Part shown: piece after piece, positions 8,349 through 17,749 of the stretch
Numbering within the stretch: position 1 is the stretch's first letter
Layout: each line of letters begins with the position of its first letter
Source of the DNA: Candidatus Tanganyikabacteria bacterium
GTDB lineage: Bacteria; Cyanobacteriota; Sericytochromatia; S15B-MN24; VGJW01
Direction: 5' to 3'
Assembly (NCBI GenBank): GCA_016867265.1
Contig: VGJW01000018.1
Span: forward strand, 1 to 64,000
DNA: 64,000 nt
Position numbers and translations under genes: made by a program
The notes under the pieces: model-generated
The model's database searches: none
Told to the model about the DNA's origin: nothing
The model's input: only the letters and a program-made list of their open reading frames with translations

Positions 8349-9629
8349 GTGAATGGAAAATCGTGGCCTGCGCCGAAGAGGCGCAAGTACCGGGCAGCAA
8401 ATGCCTTCACCCGGACACAAGGGCGCTCGGCTTGGCGCCATCTTGCCTATGCCTTGGCTGGCATTGGGGTCGCCTGCTCGCCAGCAGTCACGGTCGAGCC
8501 TGCAGCCCCCGTCTCGGCGGTCGGACCGACAGGAGCCCCCTCTGCTGCGCCAAACCCTGCCCTGTCTGCGATCCCCTCGCCCGTACCCGTGCCGACTGCC
8601 GGTGTCGTACCGAAACCGTCAGCGACGCTGCGCTTCATCCGTCCCGGCAGATTGGCACCCGACGACAAGGGACCGGTGGACCGTCACCACGACTATTTTT
8701 TCGGCCACGACGGCACCTTCAGCCAGTTTGTCTGGATCCCGCGATTCACGGCCTACCAACTGCTGGAGCCGGCGCGTGCAGGTCATCCTGGCAAGCCTGT
8801 CGGCTACTGGGTCGAGGGCAAACCGGTCGGGGAGGCCGGTGTGGTCTGGTCCAGCGAGGAGTTCGGAGGTTTCTACGCAGCAAAGTTCGAGGCCAGCCGG
8901 CTCGACGCCGTGCCGGGCGAAGTCGGCTCCGGGGCCGGGGCCACGGCAGGGACGAGCTCGCGTGCCAAGGTCGCACGTCGCTGCGTGCCCTGGGCCACCG
9001 TTGATTACGATGAATCGATGGCCGCCTGCGCGTTAATGGGGCTCCACGCCCACATGATGCACGACGAAGAGTGGACGGCACTAGCGGTCTGGGCTCTGAT
9101 CCACGGCGTCGAGGTCCGAGGCAACAACCGCCTTGGCGTTGATGCCGATGAACCCGGCATCGCGTTCCTCACGGATCCGACCAACGAACTTCGCACCCTC
9201 ACGGGTACGGGACGCAACCCGGACTGGCCGACCGAGGTCAACACCACGAGCCATACCGGATTGGAGGATGGCGTTCTTGACCTCAATGGCAACGTCAACG
9301 AATGGACGCAGGAGTTGCACGTCGACGAGGCCTACCAGATGTTGATTCTGGACGTCCCGACCGGGCTTGAGGCGCCTGGGAAGGGTTACGTTGTGGGCCT
9401 TGCAACGGATCCGAGGTTTCGCCGGTATGGCCTGCCCATCACCGCCAATGGCTCCAGTACCTGGTTTTCGGGTGATTTCTTCAATCGTCAGAAGGTGGAT
9501 ACCCGTGCCATGCGCGGCGGTACGTGGGGCGATGAGGATCGGTCCGGCCTTTGGAACACCTACCTGAACTGCCTCCGGACCTTCAGATTGCCCAACGGCG
9601 GATTTCGTCCCTGCCTGACCTACGACTGA
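8349..9629 (+). CDS. Lipoprotein with formylglycine-generating-enzyme-like (SUMF1) domain
   Basis: 426 aa from GTG 8349; an in-frame GTG at 8280 would add 23 residues but makes the signal peptide improbably long. Twin basic residues, a hydrophobic stretch and a possible lipobox (GIGVAC) are followed by a Pro/Ala linker. The FGE-sulfatase fold is seen in FGGFYAAKFEAS, VLDLNGNVNEWT and RGGTWGDED...GFRPC. Canonical FGE uses a Cys pair near the C-terminus (SYCNRYR context); here NTYLNCLRTFR keeps one Cys and the partner is missing. It may therefore be a binding or structural relative and not an active sulfatase-maturing oxidase. Confidence 0.75.
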   Translation: MNGKSWPAPKRRKYRAANAFTRTQGRSAWRHLAYALAGIGVACSPAVTVEPAAPVSAVGPTGAPSAAPNPALSAIPSPVPVPTAGVVPKPSATLRFIRPGRLAPDDKGPVDRHHDYFFGHDGTFSQFVWIPRFTAYQLLEPARAGHPGKPVGYWVEGKPVGEAGVVWSSEEFGGFYAAKFEASRLDAVPGEVGSGAGATAGTSSRAKVARRCVPWATVDYDESMAACALMGLHAHMMHDEEWTALAVWALIHGVEVRGNNRLGVDADEPGIAFLTDPTNELRTLTGTGRNPDWPTEVNTTSHTGLEDGVLDLNGNVNEWTQELHVDEAYQMLILDVPTGLEAPGKGYVVGLATDPRFRRYGLPITANGSSTWFSGDFFNRQKVDTRAMRGGTWGDEDRSGLWNTYLNCLRTFRLPNGGFRPCLTYD

Positions 9630-9678
9630 CGGCCCCGGGGCGTACCGATCGCGGGTCGTTGCGGGGCGCTGTCCCGGC

Positions 9679-11424
9679 TCAGGTTTCGCCGCGGACCATG
9701 GCTACGAATGCCTCGGTCGGCACCAGACCGTGGGGATCCTGGGCGAATTCGGGCTTCAGGCCCATGACGAAGGCCATCTCGAGATCGCCCTTGTTCTTCG
9801 CCGCAACCAGACCTCGCTGCTGGAGGACGAAATAGGGCTCGATCAAGGTGGCGACCGTCGAGGATACGTTGATGTGGTCCGGCTGGCCGCTGGACTCCAT
9901 GCGTGCCGCCGTGTTGACGCTGTCCCCCCAGATGTCGTAGGCCAGCTTGTCCTTGCCGATGATGCCGGCAAGGACCGAGCCCGAGTGGAGGCCGATTCGG
10001 ATGCCCCACTCCGGACGGCTGGCGTCCGCGGCGCGACCGGTAGCCCGCACGACTTCGCGCATCTCGAGGGCGGCCATGGTTGCGGCCAGTGCGTGGTGCG
10101 CCAGAGGGACGGGAACACCGGCGCACGCCATGTAGGCATCTCCGATGGTCTTGATCTTCTCGACGCCCCAGCGTGCCGAGATGGCATCGAATGAACCGAA
10201 CAGTTCGTCGAGGGAATCGACGAGCACTTCGGGACCGAACTTCTCGGCCACGCGGGTAAACCCTACCAGGTCCGTGAAGAGCACCGTCGTAGCCTCGTGC
10301 ACGACCGGCCGCACTCGCCCGTGCCGTTTCAGTTCATCCACGATGGCGGCAGGCAGGGTCCCTTCCAGAATCCGGCTGGAGATCTCGAGCTCCCGTTCCG
10401 TTGCCGAGGTCTTCACGGCCAACGCCACCCTGCGGGCCACATCGGCTTCATCCCTTTCCTTCTGCGTTCGCTCGAGCAGCACGCTGTGCTTCAGGTTCTC
10501 GAGGGCCTCCGTCAGATCCCCCCGGCTCTCGCGCACGGCAGCAAGCTCGCGCAGGCTCGCGACCGCTATCGGCAAGCTGTGGTCCGTCCCGCACAAGGCA
10601 ATCACTTCCTCCAGTGCCTTGCAGCCGGCCTCGATCTGATGGGCCTGAATGTAGGCACGACCCAGTTGGTGCGCGGCGTCGGCCAGCAGCTGCACCAAGC
10701 CATACTGGCGTGCAACGCGGCTTGCTCTTTCGAGGGCTTCGATGGCCTCTCCAGCTTTGCCCGCCGTCATCAGGACCTTGCCGAGGGATACTGCGGAGTC
10801 GACCATGCCCGCACTGGCCTGCGTCCGCGTGGCAATGGCTTCGGCACGCGTGAACCTTGCGGCGGCACACTCAAGGTCCCCCTCGGCCTGGGCCAGCCTG
10901 CCGAGAACGACCAGCGCCCGGCCTACCGGCCCCTGATCGTCAAGCTCTTCCGCGTGGTCAATGGCCTCATTGGCGAGACTTCGCGCTTCGTCCGTCCGAC
11001 CTGCCTGCAGGTAGAAGCGTGCGAGTTCCGTCATCGCCATGGCGATCCCGCGAACCTCACCGGATTGTCGCGACAGGACCAGGGCCTTGGCCGCGTGACC
11101 GATGGCCCGGTCCGGCAGCCCGACCAGGCCTAGGACCCGGCACAGCGTCAGCTCCGCCGAAGACGCCCCTTTGGCGTCGCCGGCGCCGTGCAAGAGGTCC
11201 GAGGCCTGCAGGGCCTGTTCAATCGCCTCGCCCGTGCGGCCGGCAATGTTGTCGAGGACGGCTTGGTTCCTGAGGGCCAACCCGCGATAGCGAGGGGGCG
11301 CATCCGCCGGCAGCGCGTCCAGGATTTCCTGGTTGAGGCTTCTGGCGCGCTGGGGGTCGGAGAGGACCTGATCCCACGCCTCCTCGATGCGGGCATCCAG
11401 GTCCGCGTAGATGACGGCATCCAT
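9679..11424 (-). CDS. TPR-repeat class III adenylate cyclase
   Basis: 581 aa from ATG 11424; ATG 11439 and GTG 11448 are alternatives. Residues about 1-330 are tetratricopeptide-like helices. The C-terminal catalytic domain has the metal-binding Asp in LFTDLVGFT, the adenine-selecting Lys in IKTIGDAYM, and the second purine/metal residues in LAYDIWGDSVNTAARM, so all catalytic positions look intact and predict ATP to cAMP conversion. There is no TM segment, so it should be cytosolic, with the TPR region sensing a partner protein. The next minus-strand gene upstream is the decayed gene at 11.5-12.7 kb. Confidence 0.88.
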   Translation of the reverse strand: MDAVIYADLDARIEEAWDQVLSDPQRARSLNQEILDALPADAPPRYRGLALRNQAVLDNIAGRTGEAIEQALQASDLLHGAGDAKGASSAELTLCRVLGLVGLPDRAIGHAAKALVLSRQSGEVRGIAMAMTELARFYLQAGRTDEARSLANEAIDHAEELDDQGPVGRALVVLGRLAQAEGDLECAAARFTRAEAIATRTQASAGMVDSAVSLGKVLMTAGKAGEAIEALERASRVARQYGLVQLLADAAHQLGRAYIQAHQIEAGCKALEEVIALCGTDHSLPIAVASLRELAAVRESRGDLTEALENLKHSVLLERTQKERDEADVARRVALAVKTSATERELEISSRILEGTLPAAIVDELKRHGRVRPVVHEATTVLFTDLVGFTRVAEKFGPEVLVDSLDELFGSFDAISARWGVEKIKTIGDAYMACAGVPVPLAHHALAATMAALEMREVVRATGRAADASRPEWGIRIGLHSGSVLAGIIGKDKLAYDIWGDSVNTAARMESSGQPDHINVSSTVATLIEPYFVLQQRGLVAAKNKGDLEMAFVMGLKPEFAQDPHGLVPTEAFVAMVRGET

Positions 11425-11456
11425 ATGGCATCCACTCATTTCCGGCACCGGACGCT

Positions 11457-12742
11457 TCAGGATCCTGCCGCCGGACAGCCGTAACCATGTTGCCGTATGT
11501 TGGGCGGATCGGGGAGGGCCCTGCTCGCTCGGGGCCTCAGGGCCTGAATGTCCTTACCTTGCGCGTTGCAGCGCCAGCGTCGGCGCCGGGTCCGCCCGGC
11601 TCGCCCGGCAGTGGCAACCGCGAAGTCTGGCCGCACTGCCGTCGGTGACCCGACATCCGGGCAGGAAGGGCTCGCGCCAACTGTCCTTGCCTGCCAGGAG
11701 CCGAGGGTCTTCAGCCGCTTGCTGATGACCTCGGTCTGATCGTCGCTGCGGCGGCGGACCTGGTCGGTCTCGCGGCGGATGGGGTCGGCGTCGCGTGCAA
11801 AGCGCTCGGCCTGATCCAGAGTGGTTGCCTCAGCTCCTTGCTGGCTTGCCTCCCAGGCCCGAGCCGCCAAGGTGGCCAATACATCCAGACGTGCGCTCGG
11901 GTTGGCGGCCTTGAGCGTCGCGAGGTCGCGCTCGATGTCCTTGATTCGACCATTCAGGGTGCCTTTGCGGATCAGGCCCACCAGCAGGACCTTCTGCCAC
12001 GTGGGAATAGCCGCCGCATCCTGCCGGATGGCGCGAACCTTGTCAGCCGCGCGCGCCTCGACGCCCGTGGTGGCAGGATCCGAAACGGCTCCCTCGAGTC
12101 CGCCGATGGCCTGACGCGCACGACTGACGACTTCACCCAGCGCCCTCTGGGTCCCAGCGGGCTGCGCGGGTGTGACGCTGGTCTGGGCAATGTTGTGCAC
12201 CGTGGCGAACAGCGCGGCGTAGCGGCTCTGGGCCGTGCCGTTATCCATGGCGTGGTCCCAATTGTTCTGGCGAAGCGCCGTTTCTGCCAGGCGGGCGATG
12301 GTGCGGCTCTGGAAGTCGTCATAGGAGGCTGCGAGGGACCGGACGGCCTCGAGCCGGACGCGCAGGTCCTGAATGGCCTGACCAAACAGGTAGCGTGTCG
12401 GATATTGCCTTGGCTGTCGCGGTACGACTGCTGGTATAGGGGACCGGGGTACTGGGCATGGCCCGTGCCAAAGAAGCCCACGGCATCCTCGGCGAGCTTG
12501 TTGATGGCACGAAGGGCCTTGATTTCAGGAAGCTGCCCGGCAACGGGGGCCTTCCCGGGGATGATGGCCCCCTGGCTGAGCCTTACCTGATCCGCAGCAA
12601 GTGCCTGCGCCGGGCGATCGACCGACACTGGATCGTCGAGCAGTCCTGGTGCCGCGATGCGGACGGTGTCGTGGACGAACCCATCCCGATTCCGGCCCAA
12701 TGCCTATGCAACAAGCTTGGGCTCAAGGTTGATGTCGGGCAT
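11457..12742 (-). pseudogene. Degraded hypothetical gene (in-frame stop plus frameshift)
   Basis: An ATG at 12742 opens a frame interrupted by TAG after 12 codons (12704-12706). The frame then runs through QALAADQVRL and EIKALRAINKLAEDAVG to about 12395, where a shift is needed to continue into FGQAIQDLRVRLEAV and the longest intact piece (12248-11457). The last 70 or so residues of that piece are Arg/Pro-rich and look like read-out in a wrong frame. The product would be a soluble helical protein of about 400 aa of unknown function, without signal peptide. Real decay and sequencing error are equally compatible with what is seen. Confidence 0.6.
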
Positions 12743-12855
12743 CGGGGGGCCCCTGATGGTTGCAGGGCCGCGTCGCGGCCCGACCGTGCTGTCGCCCTGA
12801 TGAACGGGCCCCTGACTTATGTCCGGGTAAAGCTTTGATGGATTTTGTCTATCAG

Positions 12856-14274
12856 CTATTGGTGATGATGGTCGTGGGCACCCGCGGTCGCAGCCGTCAG
12901 CGTGTAGCTGACGGTGACGGTGCGGATGGATTCCGGCAGATCCATGTCGAGTGCGTAGACCAGGTCGAAGGTCTTGGCCTGTCGGGCCTTCAGGGTCTGG
13001 ACCCGATGGCAGAAGCAGGCCAGTTTGCTGAAGTGGGCATCGGCTGCGAGCGGGGCCACGTGAGGAATGGCCTCGAAGGATACGTCACGCTCGTCGTGGT
13101 TAGTGACCTTGAAAGAAATCGTGCCCTTGGTGCCGAGGCGCAGCGTTGACTCGGTTTCCAGCGGAATGATGGTCACGGGGACCACCTTGCTCGCTTCGCC
13201 CGACCAACGCAACCGGATTCGACGCGCGACGGGCCGGGCCACCGCCGGCTTCGCGAACAGGTTACCCATATCGAGGTCCGGCCGCTGGCGCGCGACACCG
13301 ATGTCCACGGCCAAAGCTCCGAAGAGCAGCAATAGGTAAGCAATCGAATAGGTGAACAACCTCGTGCAGTTCCGCACATTGGCCTCACGCAGAACCTGCC
13401 ACGCCATCCAGATGAAGCCGGCCCCCAGCAGGATGGCAGCCGCGGCATACCCTGTGCCGCCTCCGCCCAGCAAAGGCAGGGCAAGGGAAGTCAGCACCAT
13501 GACGACGCTGTAACCGAGTATCTGGCGCTTGGTCACGTCCTCACCGGCGACCACCGGCAACATGGGCACGCCCGCCGCTGCGTAGTCATCCTTGCGGAAG
13601 AGCGCCAAGGCCCAGAAATGGGGCGGTGTCCAAAGGAAGATGATGGCGAACATGACGACGGGTGCCCAAGCCAGATCCCCCGTGACGGCGGACCAGCAGA
13701 TGAGCGGTGCCGAGGCACCGGCGGCCCCTCCTATGACGATGTTCTGGGGCGTACGCCGCTTGAGCCAGCCCGTATAGAACACTGTGTAGTAGAGGATGCT
13801 GCCGATGGCGAGTGCCGTGGCCAAGGGGGTTGTCCAGTATCCGAGGACCAAGGCAGACAGGGCCGACAGGAACAGGCCGAAGCGCAGGGCTGCCGCAGGG
13901 CCGAGCACGCCCGCGGGCAGGGGTCTGGCTCGCGTCCGGTACATCACGGCGTCGATGTCCCGGTCCATGTAGTGATTGATGGCGGCCGCGCCCGCCGAGG
14001 CCAATGAGGTTCCGACCAGCGTGGCCAGCGCCAGAATGGGATTGACCGGTTTGTCCCCAATGGCAAGCAGTAGGCCGGGCAGGCCCGTAGCCAGCACAGT
14101 CAGCAGGATGGTGGGCTTTGTCAGCGTCAGGTAGGCCCGTAGGACTGCTGGGAGACCGGCTGTTGGCGCCACCGCCCCAGGTTCGTTTGGTCTGGTTGCG
14201 CCGTCGGTAGTCGGCGAGGGCGCGTCCGCCCCGCCGTCGCGCCCCTCGGGGGCATTCGTCGAAAGCATGCTCAT
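12856..14274 (-). CDS. ctaB: Haem O synthase (CtaB) fused to a Cox11/CtaG copper-delivery domain
   Basis: 472 aa. Residues about 40-335 are a UbiA-family protohaem IX farnesyltransferase with polytopic membrane helices and the prenyl-diphosphate motif NHYMDRDIDAVMYRT. After the last TM comes a Cox11-like extracytoplasmic beta domain (about 360-460): VTNHDERDVSFEAIPHVAPL, HFSKLACFCHRVQTL with the copper-binding CFC, and a terminal VTVSYTL. CtaB makes haem O from haem B, and Cox11 inserts CuB into subunit I. They are normally separate proteins. A His-rich tail (HDHHHQ) ends the protein. ATG 14274 was chosen over TTG 14277. The gene diverges from the oxidase operon. Confidence 0.88.
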   Translation of the reverse strand: MSMLSTNAPEGRDGGADAPSPTTDGATRPNEPGAVAPTAGLPAVLRAYLTLTKPTILLTVLATGLPGLLLAIGDKPVNPILALATLVGTSLASAGAAAINHYMDRDIDAVMYRTRARPLPAGVLGPAAALRFGLFLSALSALVLGYWTTPLATALAIGSILYYTVFYTGWLKRRTPQNIVIGGAAGASAPLICWSAVTGDLAWAPVVMFAIIFLWTPPHFWALALFRKDDYAAAGVPMLPVVAGEDVTKRQILGYSVVMVLTSLALPLLGGGGTGYAAAAILLGAGFIWMAWQVLREANVRNCTRLFTYSIAYLLLLFGALAVDIGVARQRPDLDMGNLFAKPAVARPVARRIRLRWSGEASKVVPVTIIPLETESTLRLGTKGTISFKVTNHDERDVSFEAIPHVAPLAADAHFSKLACFCHRVQTLKARQAKTFDLVYALDMDLPESIRTVTVSYTLTAATAGAHDHHHQ

Positions 14275-14375
14275 CAAACCGTGTCGAACCCTGAAGACAA
14301 CGTTGCCATGATGCTAGCATCCTGCTATGCGGGAGGCGAGTCTTAACAGAGATTCACGATTGTCTGCGCTCCCCT

Positions 14376-14406
14376 TTGACACACGCTCGCCTGCAGGGAG
14401 TAAAGT
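14376..14406 (+). promoter_or_regulatory. Candidate promoter of the oxidase operon
   Basis: TTGACA (14376-14381) and TAAAGT (14401-14406) are separated by 19 bp, about 50 bp before the cytochrome c ATG, in the 180-bp gap divergent from ctaB. The spacing is at the long end for a housekeeping promoter. Confidence 0.4.
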
Positions 14407-14454
14407 AATAGTGCAACTGTCGGCCCGGGCCAGATTGCACCGAAGAAATTCCAG

Positions 14455-15141
14455 ATGAACTACACCACCATCACCAAGTTTGACCGCGGGCCTCTTGCGC
14501 GCCTGCTGACCGGGGCCGGCCTGGCGGCTGCCCTGCTGACGGGATGCCATCCGGACCAGCGTATGAGCGCGTCTTCGGATCGGCAGAAGCAACTCTATGC
14601 TTACTGCATGCAGTGTCATCAAATTGACGGAGGTGGCCACAAGCTTGCCGCGGCCCCGAACATCGGCGGGCTTGATTCGGCATATGTCGAGAACCAGCTC
14701 AACAAGTGGCGCGACGGTGTTCGGGGCGCGCATCCCGACGACGCCGAGGGATTGCGGATGCGGCCGATGCTGCGAACGCTTGCCGGCACCGACGACATCA
14801 AGGTCGTCGCGGCCTACGTGGCCTCAATGTCGACGGTTTATTCACCGCCGTCTCTTTATGGCGATCAGGAAAAGGGTGGCAAGGTCTATCAGGCCTCGTG
14901 TGCCTCATGCCACGGTACCGAGGGCCTTGGCAACCAGGCGATGATGTCGCCGCGCCTTGCGGGACGCAACGATTGGTACCTCGTCACCCAGTTACACAAG
15001 TTCCGGAGCGGCGTCCGTGGTGCCGACCCTCGTGACGCCCAGGGCGCCATGATGCGGCCGATGGCCCTTGGTCTGGCGGATGAGCAGACCATCCGTGACG
15101 TCGCTGTCTATCTGTCCCAGTTGAAGCCGAAGGAGATATAG
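14455..15141 (+). CDS. Dihaem cytochrome c lipoprotein
   Basis: 228 aa. The signal peptide ends in LLTGC (lipobox Cys about 31). Two class I cytochrome c domains carry haem motifs CMQCH (about 51-55) and CASCH (about 149-153), each with a later Met (RMRPM, MMRPM) as likely axial ligand. The repeated FRSGVRGADPRDA/WRDGVRGAHPDDA segments show a duplicated cytochrome c4-like layout. As the first gene of the cox operon it is the likely electron donor to the CuA site, replacing the fused cytochrome domain of caa3 oxidases. coxB starts 3 nt after its stop. Confidence 0.9.
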   Translation: MNYTTITKFDRGPLARLLTGAGLAAALLTGCHPDQRMSASSDRQKQLYAYCMQCHQIDGGGHKLAAAPNIGGLDSAYVENQLNKWRDGVRGAHPDDAEGLRMRPMLRTLAGTDDIKVVAAYVASMSTVYSPPSLYGDQEKGGKVYQASCASCHGTEGLGNQAMMSPRLAGRNDWYLVTQLHKFRSGVRGADPRDAQGAMMRPMALGLADEQTIRDVAVYLSQLKPKEI

Positions 15142-15143
15142 CC

Positions 15144-15983
15144 GTGGCTGAACAGCATCCATCGCACGAGAGCGGAGGAATTGGCTGGCAACCCCTCGCG
15201 CGGTCCGTCTTCCTTACGACCTTCCTTGGTGCCGTGATTGTCGTCGGTACCGTCCTGTTCTACATCTTCGCCGGGGGCGAGGACCTGATTGCCCGGCTGA
15301 TTCCCGCGAACTCGAGCTTCGCCGGCGACATCGACTTTGTCATCTTGGTCATCGCGGGCATTGTCGGCTTCTGGTTCTTCGCGTCGTTGTTTGCTTTCTT
15401 CGTGCTGCTGTATCAGTCCCGACGCAGACCTGGTCACAAGCCCGAGTATCTTGCCAAGCATGACCATCAACTGCACACGTGGGTCTCGTGGCCGCACTGG
15501 CTCGTCATCGCCTGCGACCTCATCATCATCATCGTGGCTGTAAAGGTCTGGCATCAGGTCAAGCAGGTGGCGCCACCTGCGGATACGGTAATCCGTGTCG
15601 TCGCTCAGCAGTGGGGCTGGACGTTCCGGCATCCCGGCACAGACAACAAACTCGATACGGTAGATGACATCGTCACTATTGACCGCTTGCACGTGCCGCT
15701 CGACCAAGTTGTGCACTTCGAACTACAGTCCAAGGACGTCATGCATGACTTTTCCGTCCCGGTATTCCGGCTAAAGCAGGATGCTGTCCCGGGCCGCACG
15801 ATCAAGGGGTGGTTCAAGCCTGTGAAGGCTGGTGCGTTCGATATCCAGTGCGCGGAGATGTGCGGCATTGGTCACGGCCTGATGCCTGCCCGCATCTTCG
15901 TCGAGACGCCTGAGCAACACGCCGCATTCCTCGAGGACAGCGCCAGGAACGCCAGTGTTCCTGGTGGCCAATCCATTTACTAG
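15144..15983 (+). CDS. coxB: Cytochrome c oxidase subunit II
   Basis: 279 aa, GTG start. Two TM helices (about 17-40 and 60-95), then the periplasmic cupredoxin domain: aromatic QWGWTF patch, the His of MHDFSVPVF, and the CuA cluster CAEMCGIGHGLM (Cys2, His, Met all present). It accepts electrons from cytochrome c and passes them to haem a. It lacks a fused C-terminal cytochrome c, consistent with the separate dihaem cytochrome encoded directly upstream. Confidence 0.95.
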   Translation: MAEQHPSHESGGIGWQPLARSVFLTTFLGAVIVVGTVLFYIFAGGEDLIARLIPANSSFAGDIDFVILVIAGIVGFWFFASLFAFFVLLYQSRRRPGHKPEYLAKHDHQLHTWVSWPHWLVIACDLIIIIVAVKVWHQVKQVAPPADTVIRVVAQQWGWTFRHPGTDNKLDTVDDIVTIDRLHVPLDQVVHFELQSKDVMHDFSVPVFRLKQDAVPGRTIKGWFKPVKAGAFDIQCAEMCGIGHGLMPARIFVETPEQHAAFLEDSARNASVPGGQSIY

Positions 15984-15994
15984 AGGTTCCGTCA

Positions 15995-17749
15995 ATGGCT
16001 TTGCATTCCATCACGGCACACGGCATGCCCGAGTTGCAGGGGCACCACGATGTCCATCATGAGGAGCACTGGTTCCTCAAGTATTGCTGGTCCACCGACC
16101 ACAAGATGATTGCCAAGCAATACCTGGTGACAGGTTTGCTCATGGCGCTCATCGGCGGTTTCTTCGCCTATGTCTTCCGTTGGCAGTTGGCTTTCCCCAA
16201 CCAGCCGGTGCCTTTCTTCGGCGTCGTGACGCCGGCCAGTTACAACATGATGATCACCCAGCACGGGACCATCATGATTTTTTACGTGGCGATGCCCGTG
16301 TTGCTGGCGGCGTTCGGTAACTACCTGATTCCGCTAATGGTCGGGGCCGACGACATGGTCTTCCCGCGTCTCAATCGCGCCTCGTACCAGGTCTTCCTCA
16401 TCTCGTCGGTCATTCTCATCTGGTCGTTCTTTGTTCCCGGCGGCGGCTTCGGTGGTGCGTGGACGGCCTACCCGCCGTTGTCGGCAGGGTCCCAGTACAA
16501 TTTGACGCCTAGCGGCTCTACTCTGTGGGTTGTGGCGGTTGCCGTCGAGTTCGTGGCCTTCCTGATGGGCGGCATCAACTTTATCGTGACGGCCATGAAC
16601 GCTCGTGCGCCCGGCATGAAGTTCGTAGATGTGCCTTTGGCGGTGTGGATGATTGTCATTGCCAGCGTCATGTTCATGATGTCGGTCGGCCCCCTCATTG
16701 CCGGCTCCGTGATGTTGGTCATGGACCAGAACTTCGGGACCCATTTCTTCGATCCCCGAACGGGCGGCGACCCTGTCCTCTGGCAGCATCTTTTCTGGTT
16801 CTTCGGGCACCCCGAGGTTTACGTTGTGCTGTTGCCGGCGCTGGGTTTTTTGGCTGAGATCCTGCCTGTATTCTCCCGCAAGAAGCTCTTCGGGTATCGG
16901 ACCCTGCTGTATTCGTCCATTGGCACGGCTTGCCTCTCGTTCTTCGTCTGGGCACACCACCAGTTCATCTCGGGCATCGACCCCCGGATGGCCAATGTCT
17001 TCGCGGCGACTACGGTGCTAATCTCGATTCCTATTGCCGAAATCATGTTCGTGTTCATTGCCACGCTGTACCGCAGTTCCATCCAGTTCACCGTGCCAAT
17101 GCTCTGGGCTCTTTCATTCGTGGCCGAATTTCTTGTCGGGGGTGTCACGGGTATCTTCCTGGGCGCGAGTGGTGCGGACATTCACTTCCATGACACTTAC
17201 TTCGTCCTGGCGCACTTCCACTACACGTTCTTCCCGATCGCGATCATCGGTAGCTTCGCGGGCCTGACTTACTGGTTCCCGAAGATGTTCGGTCGTCATC
17301 TGAATGAGGGCCTTGGGCGTGTCCACTTCTGGATCACGATCATCTCGTTCAACTTCATCTGGATGCCGCTGTTCTTCACGGGCATCATGGGCGACCATCG
17401 CCGTATCTACAGCTTCGCGAACTTTCCCGATCTGATGACTCCGGACAGGATCCTGCTGCGCGAGATCTCGTCGGTAGCCACGGCGGTGATGGGTATCGCG
17501 CAGGTTCTGTTCTTCGCCAACTTCTTCTGGTCGATGTACAAGGGGCGCAAGGCCGAGGACAATCCCTACAACGCGAACACGTTGGAGTGGCGGTGCCCTT
17601 CCCCGCCGCCGCATGGCAATTTTGCCGTCATGCCGACGGTCTACCGCAGCCCCTATGAGTACAATCATCCCGATCGTGAGGTCGACTTCTGGCCCCAGGA
17701 CGAGCCTCCTGCCGGTCAGGGCGAGCTGAGGCCGGAGGGTGCACATTGA
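15995..17749 (+). CDS. coxA: Cytochrome c oxidase subunit I
   Basis: 584 aa, 12-TM haem-copper oxidase core. Visible ligands: the first His with HGTIMIF, the HPEVY motif (CuB His and cross-linked Tyr) in WFFGHPEVYV, the CuB His pair WAHHQF, and haem a/a3 ligands in HDTYFVLAHFHY. The HPEVY Tyr and K-channel residues classify it as an A-type oxidase. The reaction is reduction of O2 to water with proton pumping. Its TGA overlaps the TTG start of the next gene. Confidence 0.97.
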   Translation: MALHSITAHGMPELQGHHDVHHEEHWFLKYCWSTDHKMIAKQYLVTGLLMALIGGFFAYVFRWQLAFPNQPVPFFGVVTPASYNMMITQHGTIMIFYVAMPVLLAAFGNYLIPLMVGADDMVFPRLNRASYQVFLISSVILIWSFFVPGGGFGGAWTAYPPLSAGSQYNLTPSGSTLWVVAVAVEFVAFLMGGINFIVTAMNARAPGMKFVDVPLAVWMIVIASVMFMMSVGPLIAGSVMLVMDQNFGTHFFDPRTGGDPVLWQHLFWFFGHPEVYVVLLPALGFLAEILPVFSRKKLFGYRTLLYSSIGTACLSFFVWAHHQFISGIDPRMANVFAATTVLISIPIAEIMFVFIATLYRSSIQFTVPMLWALSFVAEFLVGGVTGIFLGASGADIHFHDTYFVLAHFHYTFFPIAIIGSFAGLTYWFPKMFGRHLNEGLGRVHFWITIISFNFIWMPLFFTGIMGDHRRIYSFANFPDLMTPDRILLREISSVATAVMGIAQVLFFANFFWSMYKGRKAEDNPYNANTLEWRCPSPPPHGNFAVMPTVYRSPYEYNHPDREVDFWPQDEPPAGQGELRPEGAH

